This document shows, piece after piece, positions 8,280-17,574 of a stretch of DNA of 64,000 nt. This DNA comes from JALQUL01 sp040382935 (GTDB taxonomy: Bacteria > Pseudomonadota > Gammaproteobacteria > Burkholderiales > Burkholderiaceae_C). Each line of letters begins with the position of its first letter. The first letter of the stretch is position 1. The notes under the pieces were generated by a model, which had not been told where the DNA came from, ran no database searches, and was given only the letters and a program-made list of their open reading frames with translations. The stretch is taken from assembly GCA_040382935.1 (NCBI GenBank), contig JBEIEP010000012.1:1-64000 (forward strand), given 5' to 3'. Made by a program: the position numbers and the translations under genes.

Positions 8280-9416
8280 TTAATACTTCTTCCAAACCAC
8301 CCGATTCACATAATCGGTGTAGCTGTGAACAATGCGCAGTACCTTGGCGCTCACATTGGGCATGCTGTAGTCGGCCACCAGGCGTAACTCGCGCTGCTCG
8401 CCCCGCGCTTGCGTGGCCACAATGGCCAGGCCTTGGCGCACGCGGTCCACCTCCAGGCCCACCATCATCACGGCGGCCTCTTCCATGCCCTCGGGGCGCT
8501 CGTGCGCCTCGCGCAGGTTCAGCGCCGGAAAGTTCAAGATCGACGACTCTTCGTTGATCGTGCCGCTGTCCGACAACACGGCCCGGGCGTTCATCTGCAG
8601 GTTCACGTAATCGTGAAATCCCAGCGGCTTCATCAGGAGCACATTCGGGTGAAACTGTGCGCCCGTGGCGTCCACCCGCTTTTGCGTCCGCGGGTGAGTC
8701 GACACCACAACTGGCAGGCCTTGCTCTTCGGCCACGCTGTTGAGCACGGCCACCAATTTGGTAAACGACTTTTCAGTCTCGATATTTTCTTCGCGGTGTG
8801 CACTCACCACAAAGTACTGCCCTCCCACTAGGCCCAAACGCGCCACCGCGTCAGACGCCTGAATCTGCGGCAAGTAGTGATGCAGCACCTCATACATCGG
8901 GCTGCCCATCTTGATGACTTGGTCTGGTGGCAGACCCTCGCGCAGCAAGTAGTCGCGGGCAATCGTGCTGTAAGTCAGGTTGATGTCGGCCGTGTGGTCC
9001 ACGATGCGGCGGTTGGTCTCTTCGGGCACCCGCATGTCGAAGCAGCGGTTGCCAGCCTCCATGTGGAATATCGGCACCTTGCGCCGCTTGGCCGGAATCA
9101 CCGACAAACAACTGTTGGTGTCGCCAAGCACCAGCATCGCCTCGGGCTGCACCTGGGCTAGCACGCCATCGACCGCGGTGATCAGGTTGCCGATGGTGTG
9201 TGCCGCGCTAGTACTGCCTTCGGCGCTGTTCAGAAAATAATCGGGCTTGCGCACATTGAGGTCATCAAAGAACACTTGGTTCAGCTCGTAGTCGTAGTTT
9301 TGACCCGTGTGCACGAGCACATGCTCGCAATGCGCGTCCAGCGCTGCCAACACCCGCGACAGGCGAATAATCTCAGGACGGGTACCCACGACCGACATGA
9401 TTTTGAGTTTTTTCAT
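8280..9416 (-). CDS. fnlC: Non-hydrolysing UDP-N-acetyl sugar 2-epimerase (FnlC/WbjD/CapG type)
   Basis: Predicted to carry out the last step to UDP-N-acetyl-L-fucosamine, inversion at C-2. It is 378 aa, the usual length for WecB/FnlC enzymes. Motifs include VGTRPEIIRLSRV at the start, VLGDTNSCLS, the catalytic-loop HMEAGNRCFDMRVPEETNRR, and VLSDSGTINEESS in the C-terminal domain. Sequence alone cannot fully separate WecB from FnlC, but the two genes before it are the other two FucNAc enzymes. It overlaps the preceding gene by 4 bases. Confidence 0.9.
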   Translation of the reverse strand: MKKLKIMSVVGTRPEIIRLSRVLAALDAHCEHVLVHTGQNYDYELNQVFFDDLNVRKPDYFLNSAEGSTSAAHTIGNLITAVDGVLAQVQPEAMLVLGDTNSCLSVIPAKRRKVPIFHMEAGNRCFDMRVPEETNRRIVDHTADINLTYSTIARDYLLREGLPPDQVIKMGSPMYEVLHHYLPQIQASDAVARLGLVGGQYFVVSAHREENIETEKSFTKLVAVLNSVAEEQGLPVVVSTHPRTQKRVDATGAQFHPNVLLMKPLGFHDYVNLQMNARAVLSDSGTINEESSILNFPALNLREAHERPEGMEEAAVMMVGLEVDRVRQGLAIVATQARGEQRELRLVADYSMPNVSAKVLRIVHSYTDYVNRVVWKKY

Positions 9417-10528
9417 TGTCTTGAAACTTTGCTGGCGATCGTGTCTGGGTTGGCACGATCAAAGATTTCATTGGCCCACAACAACACCATCATTTCATCG
9501 GTTCCGATGTTGGTGATGTCGTGAGTCCAACCAGGCACCGTTTCCACGATCTGGGGCTGGTCGCCGTGGGTTTCCAAGTGGTGCACCTCGTTGGTGAGCA
9601 TGTGGCGAAAACCAAACCGGGCATGGCCTTTGATAACCAGAAACTTTTCGGTTTTGGTGTGGTGGTAGTGCCCGCCCCGGGTGATGCCGGGGTGTGCCGT
9701 GAAAAAGCTGAACTGGCCCGCATCGGGCGTTTTAAGCATCTCCACAAACACGCCTCGGGCGTCTCCGTGGGCTGGCACGCCATACACGAACTTCTCTACC
9801 GGCAAATAGCTCACGTAGGTGGCGTACAAAGCGCGGGTCAAGCCCGTGCCCACGCGCTCAGACACCAAGGTGCTGCGGCAATTCTTGAACGCATCGATTT
9901 GGTCTGACAGTTCACCCAAGGTGATGGAGTATTCAGGGGCCACTGCAGGGTGATTCAAGCCCGCAACAGGCTCTTGTAGCACTTGCAAAAAGGCGTTCAC
10001 CACGTCGTCTACGTAGACCAAGCGCACAAGGGCCTGGGCATCGTTGATCTGCACCGGCAAGTCGTTCGCCTTGTTGTGACAGAAAGTGGCCACGACCGAG
10101 TTGTAATGGGGGCGACACCATTTGCCAAACACGCCAGGCAAACGGTAAATGGCCACGGGGTTGCCGTTGTTTTTGACCAACCCAGCCAAAGCCTCTTCGG
10201 CGGCTCGTTTACTGCGGCCATAGGGATTGTCTTGGTCGGCTTGCGCCGATGAGGTGAACAACACCGGTATGCGCTTGCCCATGCTTTCCAAGGTTTGGCA
10301 CAGGCGCTGGGTCAGGCCGGTGTTGACCGCGTCAAACGCGGCAGGATCGGAGGGCCGGTTTTCTCCGGCCAAGTGCACCACGGCGTCGGCTTGAGCCAGC
10401 GCAGCTTGCCATGCGATGTCACTATCGTTGCGCATTAAGGTCAAGACATCGGTGCCTGCGCGCTCATGCAAGCGCAAAACCAAATTTTTACCAATAAAAC
10501 CGTTGGCCCCGGTGACCAGTACTTTCAT
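9413..10528 (-). CDS. fnlB: UDP-FucNAc pathway reductase/epimerase (FnlB/WbjC/CapF type)
   Basis: Two-domain enzyme of 371 aa. The N-terminal SDR half begins MKVLVTGANGFIGKNLV (NAD(P) loop) and has YGRSKRAAEE with Tyr and Lys. The C-terminal cupin half has the metal-binding GGHYHHTKTEKFLVIKG. This architecture is diagnostic of CapF/FnlB, in which the cupin epimerises C-3 and the SDR domain reduces C-4 of the product of FnlA/CapE. It lies 3 bases after fnlA and overlaps fnlC by 4 bases, so the three form one coupled unit. Confidence 0.95.
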   Translation of the reverse strand: MKVLVTGANGFIGKNLVLRLHERAGTDVLTLMRNDSDIAWQAALAQADAVVHLAGENRPSDPAAFDAVNTGLTQRLCQTLESMGKRIPVLFTSSAQADQDNPYGRSKRAAEEALAGLVKNNGNPVAIYRLPGVFGKWCRPHYNSVVATFCHNKANDLPVQINDAQALVRLVYVDDVVNAFLQVLQEPVAGLNHPAVAPEYSITLGELSDQIDAFKNCRSTLVSERVGTGLTRALYATYVSYLPVEKFVYGVPAHGDARGVFVEMLKTPDAGQFSFFTAHPGITRGGHYHHTKTEKFLVIKGHARFGFRHMLTNEVHHLETHGDQPQIVETVPGWTHDITNIGTDEMMVLLWANEIFDRANPDTIASKVSRQ

Positions 10529-10531
10529 GGC

Positions 10532-11566
10532 TTACTCCTCCGGCTCCACTTGTTCACCCCGGGCAATGGCCTGCATGAAGCGCAGATTCATCAACAAAGC
10601 CTGCATGCCGGCAACGTCCAGGCGCTCAGTGTTGTGCGAGTTGTAGTCGGTGGCTTCAGAAATCTTGGTTTCGCCCTGCTCCACAAACTTACCGTAGTTC
10701 AGGTCGCGCAGATCAGGGGGCACGCGGTAGTAACCACCCAAGTCTTCGGCGGCCACCATCTCTTCGCGGCTCAGCAACGCTTCATAAAGCTTTTCACCAT
10801 GACGGGTGCCGATCACACGCACCTCGTGCTCTGGTTTGCCCACCAAAGCGGTCAAGGCTTTGGCCAACACCTCAATGGTCGCGGCTGGTGCTTTTTGCAC
10901 AAAGATCTCGCCCGGCTGGCCATGCTCAAAGGCATAGAGCACCAGGTCCACCGCATCGTCGAGCGTCATCATGAAGCGGGTCATGTTCGGGTCGGTGAGA
11001 GTGATGGACTTGCCAGCACGAATTTGTTCAATGAAAAGGGGGATCACCGAACCGCGCGAAGCCATGACATTGCCGTAGCGGGTGACGTTAATCACCGTCT
11101 GGGCGCTGCTACGTGACTTAGCGACAGCCACCTTTTCCATCATGGCCTTACTAATGCCCATGGCGTTAATAGGGTATACAGCCTTGTCGGTGCTTAGCAC
11201 GACCACGCGTTGGACGCCACACTGAATAGCAGCTTCCAGCACATTTTCGGTACCCAAAACATTTGTCTTTACAGCCTCAAGTGGATGGAACTCACAAGAG
11301 GGAACTTGCTTTAGTGCAGCAGCATGAAAGATGAAGTCAGCACCACGCACAGCAGTAATGACGGACTGAGGATCACGCACATCACCAATAAAAAATTTCA
11401 ACTTAGGGTTATTGTGTTTTTTTCGCATGTCGTCTTGTTTCTTCTCATCACGACTAAAGATTCGAATTTCACTAAACTCTGAAAACACAAAACGACGCAA
11501 AATAGCATTCCCAAATGAGCCCGTGCCCCCAGTAATTAATAAAATTTTATCTTGAAACTTTCTCAC
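10532..11566 (-). CDS. fnlA: UDP-N-acetylglucosamine 4,6-dehydratase (5-inverting), FnlA/WbjB/CapE type
   Basis: First enzyme of UDP-L-FucNAc synthesis: dehydrates and 5-epimerises UDP-GlcNAc. It is 344 aa, as expected. It has the nucleotide loop ITGGTGSFGNAI (residues 11-22), the STDKAVYPINAMGISKAMMEK catalytic segment and the RYGNVMASRGSVIPLF segment conserved in CapE/FlaA1 enzymes. The start is a GTG at 11566 with AAAGGG upstream; an ATG at 11571 is out of frame. It leads a tight run of fnlA-fnlB-fnlC. This block is visibly richer in G and C than the genes on both sides, which suggests a separately acquired cassette. Confidence 0.95.
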   Translation of the reverse strand: MRKFQDKILLITGGTGSFGNAILRRFVFSEFSEIRIFSRDEKKQDDMRKKHNNPKLKFFIGDVRDPQSVITAVRGADFIFHAAALKQVPSCEFHPLEAVKTNVLGTENVLEAAIQCGVQRVVVLSTDKAVYPINAMGISKAMMEKVAVAKSRSSAQTVINVTRYGNVMASRGSVIPLFIEQIRAGKSITLTDPNMTRFMMTLDDAVDLVLYAFEHGQPGEIFVQKAPAATIEVLAKALTALVGKPEHEVRVIGTRHGEKLYEALLSREEMVAAEDLGGYYRVPPDLRDLNYGKFVEQGETKISEATDYNSHNTERLDVAGMQALLMNLRFMQAIARGEQVEPEE

Positions 11567-11652
11567 AACATCCCTTTCAAAATTTATGGAATTTAATGAT
11601 CAATCAACAATGTTAAAAAATAGCCAAAAATGTCACGAGGAATTCTTATCCA

Positions 11653-12639
11653 TTAAAATCCAACAAAATTATCAATCTCTGCATCTGTAAAGGAAATCAA
11701 ATTAAACAGACTATCACGTCCGAGCGCAAAATCTTTCAACATATTTTTAACCGTCTCGTGATTTATACAGTCAACACTATCCAACGAGATACCAACCCCA
11801 CAGTCGACTAATAATTTCTTAAAAGCCGACAAATCAGGGCCATGATACAAAACAGGAAGACCGTTAGCAATATAATCAAATGTCTTCGATGGGAAAGCAG
11901 GCCCGTCAAATTGGCTGGAAATACTAACAAGCCCAAAATCACAACATTTGTAAAACTCATTTAGATCAGCAGAAGACTTGTAACCCAAATTAATGACATT
12001 AGGATTATTTTTTATTTCAGCAGGAATAATGTCAGCGGAAGCAATGAATAGCCTAACACCAACAGTTGATATACGCAATAAAATTTCAAGCGACTCAGCC
12101 AAACCCCGAGTTTCGTTAACCTGACCTGAAAAAATAATTTTTAGAGGCTTTAAAGTCCTTATATCTAGCCCTAAAGAAAAGGGAGAATAATTAAACTTCG
12201 GCCACATACGTAACACACGAGCACCTGAAAGAGATTTGTATTTTTTAAAATCTGAAGTAGGGACATATATCTTATTGCAGATCTTTAATGTAAATATTTC
12301 AATTAAATCCGCGAAGCGACGAACAACTCGCGGATCATATCTTTTTCCCCCAAGACGCACAGGATACATATCCCAAACCAAGGCCCACACCTCCGCCCCG
12401 CACAAACGACCAATAATAGCCAATGGAAAATAATAAAAAAGAGGTGAATGCAATACAATAATTCGACTAGACAAAACCAGCTTTAAAGCCGAAATGGAGA
12501 TCACATTCTCAGTTAAATCGAACCGAATACATTTTAATTCTGGTTTACAAATTTCAAGACACTCATAAATACCATTAATAACCCTCCACTCTACTCGATC
12601 GCGATTCGAAGCGGAAAAAAATAAAAAGTCGTTTGTCAT
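11653..12639 (-). CDS. Glycosyltransferase, GT4/GT-B type
   Basis: Predicted glycosyltransferase of 328 aa adding a sugar to the lipid-linked repeat. The C-terminal half has GT-B features: LKIIFSGQVNETRGLAESLEIL (start of the donor domain) and GPAFPSKTFDYIANGLPVLYHG, the variant of the EX7E donor-binding region. The N-terminal half has a hydrophobic segment (VLHSPLFYYFPLAIIGRLCG) likely to touch the membrane. The coding sequence is A/T-rich like the polymerase and flippase genes. The sugar specificity cannot be read from sequence. Confidence 0.8.
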   Translation of the reverse strand: MTNDFLFFSASNRDRVEWRVINGIYECLEICKPELKCIRFDLTENVISISALKLVLSSRIIVLHSPLFYYFPLAIIGRLCGAEVWALVWDMYPVRLGGKRYDPRVVRRFADLIEIFTLKICNKIYVPTSDFKKYKSLSGARVLRMWPKFNYSPFSLGLDIRTLKPLKIIFSGQVNETRGLAESLEILLRISTVGVRLFIASADIIPAEIKNNPNVINLGYKSSADLNEFYKCCDFGLVSISSQFDGPAFPSKTFDYIANGLPVLYHGPDLSAFKKLLVDCGVGISLDSVDCINHETVKNMLKDFALGRDSLFNLISFTDAEIDNFVGF

Positions 12640-12678
12640 TAAATTTGCAATGTAAATATATTTTACCGCATTAAATTA

Positions 12679-13677
12679 CTACCGTGGCCTTGTGAAAAAA
12701 GGCAAAGAGATCAGCAATCTCGCCAGTACTATGCACGGAACCCAAAAAACAGGAAACTCACCAACGGAAGAATAGCCAAGAGTAGTAAAAATTAAACAAA
12801 AAACAACAAAGCTATTATTCTTCGCAATACGCAAAATTAAATAAAAAAAGACTGGTGCGATCAAAAAAAATCCCAAAAAACCAAATTCATGAATCAGGTG
12901 TATAAATATATTGTGCGTCGGAACGATATCCGGCATATGATACTGACCCTTACCTAAAAATGCAGAATTTTCAACATAGTGGTGCCACAGATTAACTCTC
13001 CCACCATCCGAAAAGCCCAGCACTTTTACATCAAGATCATAATCTGGACGCAATACTGATTTGTATAGAAATAATTCTATTTGGTCGTATTGAAAATACG
13101 CAACAAGAAAGACAAAAGATATAAATACAACGAATAGAGTCAACGACTTTTTAACAGAAGACGAATTAAATAACTGAAATAAGATAATAACAGCGCCCAT
13201 CAGTAGGGCGAGTTTAAACTGCCAAAGCAAACCTGCAGAAAACACAAGAAAACCAATAATTGATTTTAAATTTCTATTATTAGTTAATTCAAATAAATTT
13301 GCACATACAAATAAGAACCAGTAAGCAACAGCTCCAAAAAGAACAACTGTCCAACCTGCTGTGTCTTTCAAAAAAAATGGGGCCGAAAACAAAAAAGAAA
13401 TAACAACCCAACCAAGCCGAGTAGGCGAATAACTAGGGGAATCTTCATTTTTTAATTGACCGGGGCGATAAAATAAATACAAAGAAAAAGATAAAAGCAA
13501 AATATTTAATGAAACACCAATACTCACCCACACAGCCAATAAAGAACAGACTGATATAATGTATATCAAAAATAACAGGCCCCAATATTTTATGCCCGAA
13601 TGTTTTTTCAATGCCAAAAAAAAGAACCCGACAAAAGCAGCAAATATATTTGCAAGTTCAAAAAAGCTTGCGGCCAT
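12679..13677 (-). CDS. Wzy-type O-antigen polymerase (putative)
   Basis: Integral membrane protein of 332 aa with about nine or ten hydrophobic helices. The Wzy/WaaL-type signature appears near residue 255: a periplasmic-loop Arg/His region then THNIFIHLIHEFGFLGFF. Wzy joins repeat units at their reducing end in the periplasm. The family is poorly conserved, so the call rests on topology, that motif and the location between two glycosyltransferases and near a Wzx flippase. It is slightly short for the family (usually 380-450 aa), and a WaaL-type ligase is the alternative. Confidence 0.8.
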   Translation of the reverse strand: MAASFFELANIFAAFVGFFFLALKKHSGIKYWGLLFLIYIISVCSLLAVWVSIGVSLNILLLSFSLYLFYRPGQLKNEDSPSYSPTRLGWVVISFLFSAPFFLKDTAGWTVVLFGAVAYWFLFVCANLFELTNNRNLKSIIGFLVFSAGLLWQFKLALLMGAVIILFQLFNSSSVKKSLTLFVVFISFVFLVAYFQYDQIELFLYKSVLRPDYDLDVKVLGFSDGGRVNLWHHYVENSAFLGKGQYHMPDIVPTHNIFIHLIHEFGFLGFFLIAPVFFYLILRIAKNNSFVVFCLIFTTLGYSSVGEFPVFWVPCIVLARLLISLPFFTRPR

Positions 13678-13701
13678 CTTAAATTTATCTCTAAATTTTA
13701 G

Positions 13702-14823
13702 TTATAGTTTACTAACAAGCAAATCGAACTCGATTTCATTGGCAATAAAATTCATTGAATTTTTGCAATTTGCAACTCCCAAAGCCTTTAATTTCGCCGA
13801 ATCATCAAGCAAATCGAGAATTTTGCTAGCGAAAGCGCTTCCATTTGACTCATCAAAAGTTATGCAATTAACCCCGTTTTGTACAAAATCCTCGAGACCC
13901 AAATGCGCAGGAATTATAAAAGTCTTTTTAAAAAACCCGGCCTCGATAGCCGGTCGACAAAAATGGGGGCTTCTTATCGGAAGGATTAACAATTTCGTAC
14001 CTCTAAGATAAGGTCGGATATCAAGCACATGACCAACAATAACAATTTTAGAACTGGATTTAGAGCTATCAATTATTTTTTTAAGAGTTTGAAGGTCTCT
14101 CTTTCCATAGTCTCCGAGGCATAAAATTCTCAGGCCAGGACGTTTCAGGAGGGTTGGCAAACTTTCCAAGAAGATGTCAAATCCTTTGATCCTGGCACCT
14201 CCGCCAATGTACAGCAAATCTGAATCGATAGCTTTTAGTAGGTTACTTTCAGGCGAAAAATATGATGGGTCATATTGATTGCGAATTATCACAGCATCAA
14301 TACCAAATTTCCGAGCATGAGCTGCCCATTGATTTGTTATCGATATAACGATATCACTTCTTCGGAGAAGCCTCAGTAGTAGGCCCCCAAATAGTGTAGA
14401 GAGATTAACAGTCTCCTGTATGGCTATCACTATCTTACATTTTGGAAAGAAATGTCTTGCAATTGGTATCGATATTGCCTGAATACTCGATGTAAAGATA
14501 ATTACTGCCGGAACATCCCCCACTTGCCGTCTGTTGTATTTGATGAAAATCGCCAAAATCCTGCAAAGAGAAATCATTAAGCGGTATAACAACGTAGATT
14601 TTTTTACGCCATCGTAGACGGGGAATGACAATGAGCCCAATTCATCAAAAAATCCCGATGTTCCAGATCTTTTATCGTAATCAATCGAATAGATTCCGGC
14701 AACATCTAAAAAGAATTTTTCTTTTAATTTATCTATCAAATTTTGAATATAAAATCCAGATCCACCACCTTTCCTCCAGTGTGGCAGTATTAATAATTTA
14801 TATTTTTTTTCATCTGATTTCAT
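13702..14823 (-). CDS. Glycosyltransferase family 4
   Basis: GT-B glycosyltransferase of 373 aa from the ATG at 14823. N-terminal LLILPHWRKGGGSGFYIQNL is the acceptor-side glycine loop. C-terminal LLYIGGGARIKGFDIFLESLP and CRPAIEAGFFKKTFIIPAHLGLEDFV contain the first Glu of the EX7E donor motif. A longer form from a TTG at 14847 is possible but adds only eight residues. It is followed 24 bases later by the polymerase gene. Donor and acceptor sugars are unknown. Confidence 0.85.
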   Translation of the reverse strand: MKSDEKKYKLLILPHWRKGGGSGFYIQNLIDKLKEKFFLDVAGIYSIDYDKRSGTSGFFDELGSLSFPVYDGVKKSTLLYRLMISLCRILAIFIKYNRRQVGDVPAVIIFTSSIQAISIPIARHFFPKCKIVIAIQETVNLSTLFGGLLLRLLRRSDIVISITNQWAAHARKFGIDAVIIRNQYDPSYFSPESNLLKAIDSDLLYIGGGARIKGFDIFLESLPTLLKRPGLRILCLGDYGKRDLQTLKKIIDSSKSSSKIVIVGHVLDIRPYLRGTKLLILPIRSPHFCRPAIEAGFFKKTFIIPAHLGLEDFVQNGVNCITFDESNGSAFASKILDLLDDSAKLKALGVANCKNSMNFIANEIEFDLLVSKL

Positions 14824-14935
14824 TAACTTTGACTCGAGTCGATTCAATGTACACTTGAATAAATAGATTTAGACTGATAAGAACCATTGGAAATATTATA
14901 ATAGTTAATTCTGCCGATTACTTATATTATTCAAC

Positions 14936-15835
14936 TTATTTTAGTTTTTGTTCATCGGCAACGAAGCGAGCAAATATATCTTGATCATCCGCAGAAAAAC
15001 AACAGATATCCAAATAATTAATACCCCCTCCATTATATCTAGACTGCTCAAGGTAAAACAATAAGTCAGAAAATATGTTAAGCTGATTACCTGAAAACGA
15101 CACCATATAATTGCCGAAATTGTCAAAAATTATGTAATGGACATACCCAACCTCATTCAAACAATTTAAGGTTTTGGTAGCTTCATGCTTTTCATTTATT
15201 GGCGAAAAAGATGGATCAAATTCAAAAAAAAGTATCGGTTTATTTTTAGACAGTGCGCATAAAGAAGTCATGATAATTTTAAAATCAAAACCATCTGTGT
15301 CAATTTTAACAAGTCGCGGCTCCGGCAAATCAGAGTTAGATCCAATCATTTCATCGTATGTTGTAACAGAAAAAGTGCATTCTGGAGTAAACTCCAATGA
15401 TGTTTCCACTTCCCTTTTTATGTGAGCCGTTCCGTTAGACGTAATTACGCCCCGAACACCCTCATCTGATTCAAGGCCTATATATTTCGGTATGATTCGA
15501 AAAACACCCGGTAACTTTGATAGATTGGCCGCAAGAAGGGGAAGAAAATCTGAATTCCCTTCAACGCAAACAATTGGAGCACTGCATACTCCTCGTAAGG
15601 CTACTGCAGTATCTCCGATATTGGCGCCAATGTCTATTATTGACATTGCTCCGTACTTCGACTCAGTCAGTTCTGCGATTATCGGTAACTTTCTATCGTA
15701 ATTTTTATAGCTTTCCTGATACAAATCAAGCTTATGTCCAGCCGGTAAAGTGATTGAATAATCACCCACCTTGTATTGCCTAGCCTTGCTTGTTTTTAGG
15801 CGCCAACCGATAGCATAGATGATTTTTTTAAACAT
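14936..15835 (-). CDS. FkbM-family SAM-dependent methyltransferase
   Basis: Predicted O-methyltransferase of 299 aa, likely methylating a sugar of the polysaccharide repeat. The SAM site SIIDIGANIGDTAVALRG (about residues 66-83) is followed by CVEGNSDF with the ribose-binding acid, and by LVKIDTDGFDFKII, the FkbM hallmark in the second half. ATG at 15835 is chosen over a TTG three codons upstream. It lies 18 bases after the flippase gene, in the same operon. Such enzymes in O-antigen loci often add a terminal methyl group, which is inference here. Confidence 0.88.
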   Translation of the reverse strand: MFKKIIYAIGWRLKTSKARQYKVGDYSITLPAGHKLDLYQESYKNYDRKLPIIAELTESKYGAMSIIDIGANIGDTAVALRGVCSAPIVCVEGNSDFLPLLAANLSKLPGVFRIIPKYIGLESDEGVRGVITSNGTAHIKREVETSLEFTPECTFSVTTYDEMIGSNSDLPEPRLVKIDTDGFDFKIIMTSLCALSKNKPILFFEFDPSFSPINEKHEATKTLNCLNEVGYVHYIIFDNFGNYMVSFSGNQLNIFSDLLFYLEQSRYNGGGINYLDICCFSADDQDIFARFVADEQKLK

Positions 15836-15853
15836 AGATTCCAATTTATATTT

Positions 15854-17239
15854 TTATCTATCAGTTCGACTGATATCTTCAATTCTTTTTTTGTAAATTT
15901 TCGTATAGGGGAAAATTACTATCAAAACATAAGAAAACATTGAGGCGACAATCAACCCCTCGACTCCAAATTTAATAACGCCTAGGTACTTTAGTGGAAC
16001 CACGATTACACAAAACAAAGTAACAAGAAAAACTTGAATTTTTAGTTCCCCCACTCCGTTCAAGAATACTGAAAAAGAGTTGCCCGCGGCCATAAAAAAT
16101 ACGAGCCCCGCATAACTCCAAATTAAGATAGATGGCACATACACAGAATTACCAATCCATATTTCAAAAATTTTTGGCGACAGTAAGGCGAGAATTACTA
16201 CGCTTATGAATGAAAGTGCTATTGTAAAAATCATTGTTTTCTGTAAGGTGCGAGCTATAAATAAATCGTCTCCTCTAGCATGCGCATCAGCATAAGCTCC
16301 CCACAACGGAGAAGTAGCTATTCCAAGAGGAACCAGCACGAACTGAAAAAGTCTCTGTAACAGTACAAATTGTGTCACGCTTGAAGCACCTAATGTTGCG
16401 GCAATAATTACAGAATCAACGCTCCATACCAGTAGCCCTCCAAGTTGCAATATCAAGAACAGTCCGCCACTCCTAAACAGTACGGAAGATTCAGACAGCC
16501 AATCTATATTTTTCAGGGCACTTAAACTAAGAATATCTTTTCTTATGAGTGCGAAAAGTAAAAATACGGGAAATATCGTTTGCAACCCATATGTAGCAAT
16601 CAACAGCTCCGGAATACCTGCTTGCTCCCTTGCCAAGATATATACCGCGATTAGCGACAACACGGAAGCCAGCCCTCGAATCAAGTGAGCTTGCCATGCC
16701 ATTTGCATTCCTTGATATATTTTTTGAATTCCGCTCAACGGAATGCTTAATGCAAATACCAAATGAAATACCATCAAGGTTGAACTAATTTCAGCAATAT
16801 TGTTTGGGTCCTCTAACTTAATTATTTTTTCCCACGCCAAGTATTTTATCAACGGATAAGATACTAACGCAACCAATAAGCCGATTAAAATTAGTATTAC
16901 GAACCCATGACTTGCAACAAATGCCAATTCTTTTTTATCGGATCTAATATTTGCTCGTGCAATTCGGTTGATGATGCCATTCCCAACCCCGAAATCGAGA
17001 AAAGATAAAAATGCAGCAATACTTGACACCGTCATCCAAATTCCAAAACGTTCCGCGCCAAGGTAAGGTAAGGTCATCGGCACGGTAAGTACCAATACGA
17101 ACATACCAAGCGCGGTACTCAAAGCATTTGCTAACATTGACAAAATTGCAAGTCGATACCTCTCTTTTGAGCGACACTCCTCTTCGTCAAGGTTCAAATT
17201 TCTACTTTTAAGGAATTTGATAATATTAAATATATTCAA
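15854..17239 (-). CDS. wzx: Wzx-type oligosaccharide flippase
   Basis: Membrane protein of 461 aa with about 12 transmembrane helices, predicted to flip the undecaprenyl-linked repeat unit to the periplasm. The first helix pair SMLANALSTALGMFVLVLTVPMTL.. and the LDFGVGNGIINRIARA loop are typical of the polysaccharide transporter (MATE-like) fold. The only available start near the observed N-terminus is a TTG at 17239 with a weak ribosome site; the next methionine is at residue 35, just inside the first helix. It is the promoter-proximal gene of the polysaccharide run. Confidence 0.88.
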   Translation of the reverse strand: MNIFNIIKFLKSRNLNLDEEECRSKERYRLAILSMLANALSTALGMFVLVLTVPMTLPYLGAERFGIWMTVSSIAAFLSFLDFGVGNGIINRIARANIRSDKKELAFVASHGFVILILIGLLVALVSYPLIKYLAWEKIIKLEDPNNIAEISSTLMVFHLVFALSIPLSGIQKIYQGMQMAWQAHLIRGLASVLSLIAVYILAREQAGIPELLIATYGLQTIFPVFLLFALIRKDILSLSALKNIDWLSESSVLFRSGGLFLILQLGGLLVWSVDSVIIAATLGASSVTQFVLLQRLFQFVLVPLGIATSPLWGAYADAHARGDDLFIARTLQKTMIFTIALSFISVVILALLSPKIFEIWIGNSVYVPSILIWSYAGLVFFMAAGNSFSVFLNGVGELKIQVFLVTLFCVIVVPLKYLGVIKFGVEGLIVASMFSYVLIVIFPYTKIYKKRIEDISRTDR

Positions 17240-17574
17240 TGCGTTCTTGCTTTAACTAAAGGTTAATTTCGGTAATGGTGCGTGCTTAAAAAATGACGCG
17301 ACAGCCTGCAAACTACTACTTGGTGAAGATGCGCACTCCCTTCGGATCATGGCGAGGTTTGCTTTCAGCATACGCAAGACACAGAAGTAGGTCTTCCTGA
17401 AGCTGGGATCGCGACTTGCTACTAAAGGAGTGTTTGGCCACGCTACCGCCGTGCCGTGTCACGATCGGCAAGCGCAATAGAGGCTGTTCCGAGGGGGAAC
17501 ATTTGTGCGAATTCGCATGATTTTAGGGTCTTCCTGATGAATTTTACATGTCATGCAAATATTTTTCGAAAGCA
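17240..17574. other. Gap of 335 bases between the ParB-like operon and wzx
   Basis: No convincing gene. It must hold the end of the ParB-like transcript and, probably, the promoter of the polysaccharide operon on the minus strand. Visible structure: an 11-base direct repeat GGTCTTCCTGA at 17390-17400 and 17527-17537; a 12-base perfect palindrome at 17506-17517; and a short inverted repeat GTTCC/GGAAC at 17485-17499. A minus-strand open stretch from a GTG at 17462 to a TAG at 17316 (48 codons) has protein-like codon choice but no ribosome site, and may be a gene remnant. Confidence 0.6.
17506..17517. promoter_or_regulatory. Perfect 12-base palindrome, possible protein-binding site
   Basis: TGCGAATTCGCA reads the same on both strands. 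It lies 58 bases beyond the stop of the second ParB-like gene and upstream of the polysaccharide run. A ParB or operator site is possible given the neighbours, but the sequence does not match the classic parS consensus and no second copy was found by eye. Confidence 0.3.
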
